Assembly (NCBI GenBank): GCA_023666975.1
Contig: JAMPAW010000068.1
Location: 1-16,371, forward strand
Direction of reading: 5' to 3'
Source: Clostridium sp.
Lineage (GTDB): Bacteria; Bacillota_A; Clostridia; Lachnospirales; Lachnospiraceae
Length of the DNA: 16,371 bases
The notes beneath the pieces are model-generated. The model ran no database searches, was not told the origin of the DNA, and saw only the letters and a list, made by a program, of their open reading frames with translations. This document shows positions 15,156-16,371 of this stretch, one piece after another. How positions within the stretch are numbered: position 1 is the stretch's first letter; each line of letters opens with the position of its first letter. Position numbers and translations under genes: made by a program.

Positions 15156-16007
15156 CTACTCAACCTTTAACTTTTTCGTCTTGCTGTACTTTGAATATAT
15201 TGTTTTTCCGGTCTTCGTCTTCATCACCGCACGAACCTTAACATAATAGGTTTTTCCTTTCTTCACCTTCCATTTCTTGCTGGTAACAGTGCCCTTCCGG
15301 CTCCTGTCCGCCTTGACTGTCTTTGCCTTTTTAAACCTGCTGTTTGTCGCATATTTAATCTGATATCCCGTTTCCCCATAAATTCCTCTTTTATTAATCT
15401 GCTTTATCTTTATCTTCAGATAGTATTTCTTCTTGCTCTGTGTCTTCTTTAATGACTTAATGACTGGTTTTCGCTTTTTAAACTGATTATAATTTTTGAT
15501 ATCCTCCGACGTGTACGCTGCTGGTCCGGTTACTCCCTGTGCTTCGCCCTGACCACCGTCTGCACTCACTGTCCCTCCGTTTTGCTGACTGTCCCCTGAT
15601 GTATTTCCATCGTTTTCTCCAGTGCTTCCCTGATTGCTCCCGCTCTCCCCGGTATTGCCCTCTGATGAAGCGCTGCCACTTTCCCCGGTAGTTCCTCCCG
15701 GCGTTCCGCCGTTTTCGCCAGCAGTTCCCTGATTTCCCCCGTCCTCCTCACTGCTGTCAGGAGCCTGCTGCCCCTTCGTCACTTCACTGCGCAGCAGATT
15801 GCCGTTTGCATCATATTCAAATTTGACCTCTGTTCCATTCGGATATCGGGCAGACGAAACTCTGCCTAAAGAATCGTAATCATACTGAACTCCCTGAGCC
15901 TGCGCATATACACAGGACGGGTTATCTACCGTAAACGTTCCAATTAATAACCCACAAAGATAATTTGCCACCGTCATTGTCAAAACCAAAATCACTTTTC
16001 TCCTCAT
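15156..16007 (-). CDS. Secreted mini-YD-repeat protein with basic FN3-like C-terminal domain (283 aa)
   Basis: Function is unknown; it is probably a secreted or wall-bound partner of the RHS protein. The signal peptide covers 1-36 (RRK, hydrophobic VILVLTMTVANYLCGLLIG, possible cleavage near YAQA). Residues 42-76 hold one to two YD repeats (YDYDSLGRVSSARYPNG and FEYDANGNLLRSEV), the same repeat type as the RHS core. Residues 80-163 are a Gly/Ser/Glu/Asn/Thr linker with repeated TGEN and GESGS. Residues 180-283 are Lys/Arg-rich with the pattern YYLKIKIKQIN, GYQIKYATNSRFKKAK, GKTYYVKVRAV, SKYSKTKKLKV, a basic FN3-like domain frequent in Lachnospiraceae exported proteins. The basic domain could bind anionic wall polymers (inference). 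The start at 16007 is chosen because GGGGGA lies 6 nt upstream. An alternative ATG at 16034 adds nine residues but has only a weak AAAAG. It ends 26 nt before the giant gene. Confidence 0.85.
   Translation of the reverse strand: MRRKVILVLTMTVANYLCGLLIGTFTVDNPSCVYAQAQGVQYDYDSLGRVSSARYPNGTEVKFEYDANGNLLRSEVTKGQQAPDSSEEDGGNQGTAGENGGTPGGTTGESGSASSEGNTGESGSNQGSTGENDGNTSGDSQQNGGTVSADGGQGEAQGVTGPAAYTSEDIKNYNQFKKRKPVIKSLKKTQSKKKYYLKIKIKQINKRGIYGETGYQIKYATNSRFKKAKTVKADRSRKGTVTSKKWKVKKGKTYYVKVRAVMKTKTGKTIYSKYSKTKKLKVE
15519..15770 (-). repeat. Low-complexity Gly/Ser/Glu/Asn linker in the mini-YD protein
   Basis: Residues 80-163 consist almost entirely of Gly, Ser, Thr, Asn, Gln and Glu, with short recurring TGEN, GESGS and NGG units. 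It is a flexible, probably extracellular spacer between the YD repeats and the basic domain. No hydrophobic core is possible, so it should be unstructured. Confidence 0.7.
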
Positions 16008-16012
16008 ATGTA

Positions 16013-16018
16013 ATCCCC
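16013..16018 (-). promoter_or_regulatory. Ribosome binding site of the mini-YD gene
   Basis: The minus strand reads GGGGGATTACATATG. The strong purine site is 6 nt before the ATG at 16007 and sets that start over the upstream ATG at 16034. Confidence 0.75.
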
Positions 16019-16069
16019 CATATTCTATTTGCATTTTGTTGCTTTTCTTTTTCTTTAATGATTATCCAT

Positions 16070-16098
16070 ATTTTACCAACTTATCTTTTCGCCGTCAA
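16070..16098 (-). promoter_or_regulatory. Near-consensus housekeeping sigma promoter of the operon
   Basis: On the minus strand TTGACG (16093-16098) is followed by exactly 17 nt and then TAAAAT (16070-16075). Each hexamer matches the sigma-70/SigA consensus at five of six positions. A transcription start near 16063 would leave a leader of about 56 nt before the ATG at 16007. No clear operator palindrome is visible next to it. Transcription is expected to run through the mini-YD, RHS and immunity genes, since no internal terminator was seen in the 26-nt and 2-nt junctions. Confidence 0.7.
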
Positions 16099-16371
16099 TC
16101 ATAAAACTAAATATAACTACATTAAATATGTGGTTTTCTGTTTTTTATTTTCTCCATTGCCGTTTAAGGGGACAGTGATTTTGTTTTTCCATTTAGGCAA
16201 GACAAAAGATGTGCAGAATTTTACAGGGCAATCGCTAATATTTTTCATCGCTATCAAAGTTTCGATAAATAAATTTCTGTGCTCTGGCTCGTTTCTTACA
16301 TTTTCTGCCATGAGAAATATCTGCTTGGTTTAATCAATGTAATGATGTCCGAAAACCAGAAAATGTCTCTG
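16099..16371. other. Upstream AT-rich region without a convincing gene
   Basis: This is roughly 270 bases of AT-rich DNA upstream of the promoter. A 64-codon minus-strand frame (16117-16311) starts with MAENVRNEPEHRN but has no ribosome site, has a stop close upstream, and resembles nothing I recognise. An overlapping plus-strand frame is also unsupported. I see no tRNA, terminator hairpin or inverted repeat that I can defend. Confidence 0.5.

Noticed and set aside
16165..16183. GGGGACAGTGATTTTG-like string resembling ends seen near some transposase genes
   Set aside because: It is a single short copy with no inverted partner, no target duplication and no transposase in the window.
16117..16311. 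64-codon minus-strand frame (MAENVRNEPEHRN...)
   Set aside because: There is no Shine-Dalgarno before the ATG, an in-frame TAA lies just upstream, the C-terminal part is Lys/Asn-rich AT-driven sequence, and no family is recognised. It could be the tail of a decayed gene but cannot be supported.

Overview
The window holds one minus-strand operon for a secreted RHS/YD-repeat polymorphic toxin, probably from a Gram-positive gut-type Clostridia (Lachnospiraceae-like). This assignment is inference. It rests on Gram-positive style Shine-Dalgarno sites, Sec signal peptides, FN3 and PKD modules, and a Lys-rich FN3-like tail of the kind common in Lachnospiraceae surface proteins. No T6SS, VgrG, PAAR or Tc-complex partner gene is visible.

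Layout, read in the direction of transcription (right to left): (i) about 300 bases at 16071-16371 without a convincing gene, ending in a near-consensus housekeeping promoter (TTGACG, 17 nt, TAAAAT). (ii) A 283-aa secreted protein (15156-16007) with one or two YD repeats, a Gly/Ser/Glu/Asn-rich linker and a very basic FN3-like C-terminal domain. (iii) After 26 nt, a giant gene (526-15129, 4867 aa, over 500 kDa by inference). Its product runs: signal peptide, acidic stretch, about 1,600 residues of beta-rich repeats, six FN3 modules interleaved with Ig-like modules, a PKD domain, a carboxypeptidase-regulatory-like domain, a poly-Gly hinge, two Ig-like domains, a DUF6531-like entry, an RHS/YD core of about 1,300 residues ending in DPFGL, a helical pre-toxin and an HNH-type nuclease tip. 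(iv) After 2 nt, a small acidic 114-aa protein, the likely cognate immunity protein (179-523). (v) At the left edge, a 132-nt near-perfect copy of RHS core sequence (1-132 matching 1983-2114), without a start codon. This looks like the beginning of a silent (orphan) rhs-CT cassette that continues outside the window.

Inferred working model: the promoter drives co-expression of the small YD protein, the giant toxin carrier and the immunity protein. The carrier is exported by Sec. The beta-repeat/FN3/PKD stalk displays the RHS shell, the C-terminal tip is released by cleavage at the DPFGL site, and the nuclease kills neighbours lacking the immunity protein. The tip and immunity genes are AT-rich (about 32-33% G+C in sampled 60-base lines) against about 53% in the adjoining pre-toxin. 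Together with the 132-nt direct repeat, this fits a replaceable toxin/immunity cassette. The most interesting points are the cassette-exchange architecture, the unassigned toxin/immunity pair, the alternating A/B repeat organisation of the N-terminal stalk, and the separate mini-YD secreted protein in front of the giant gene.
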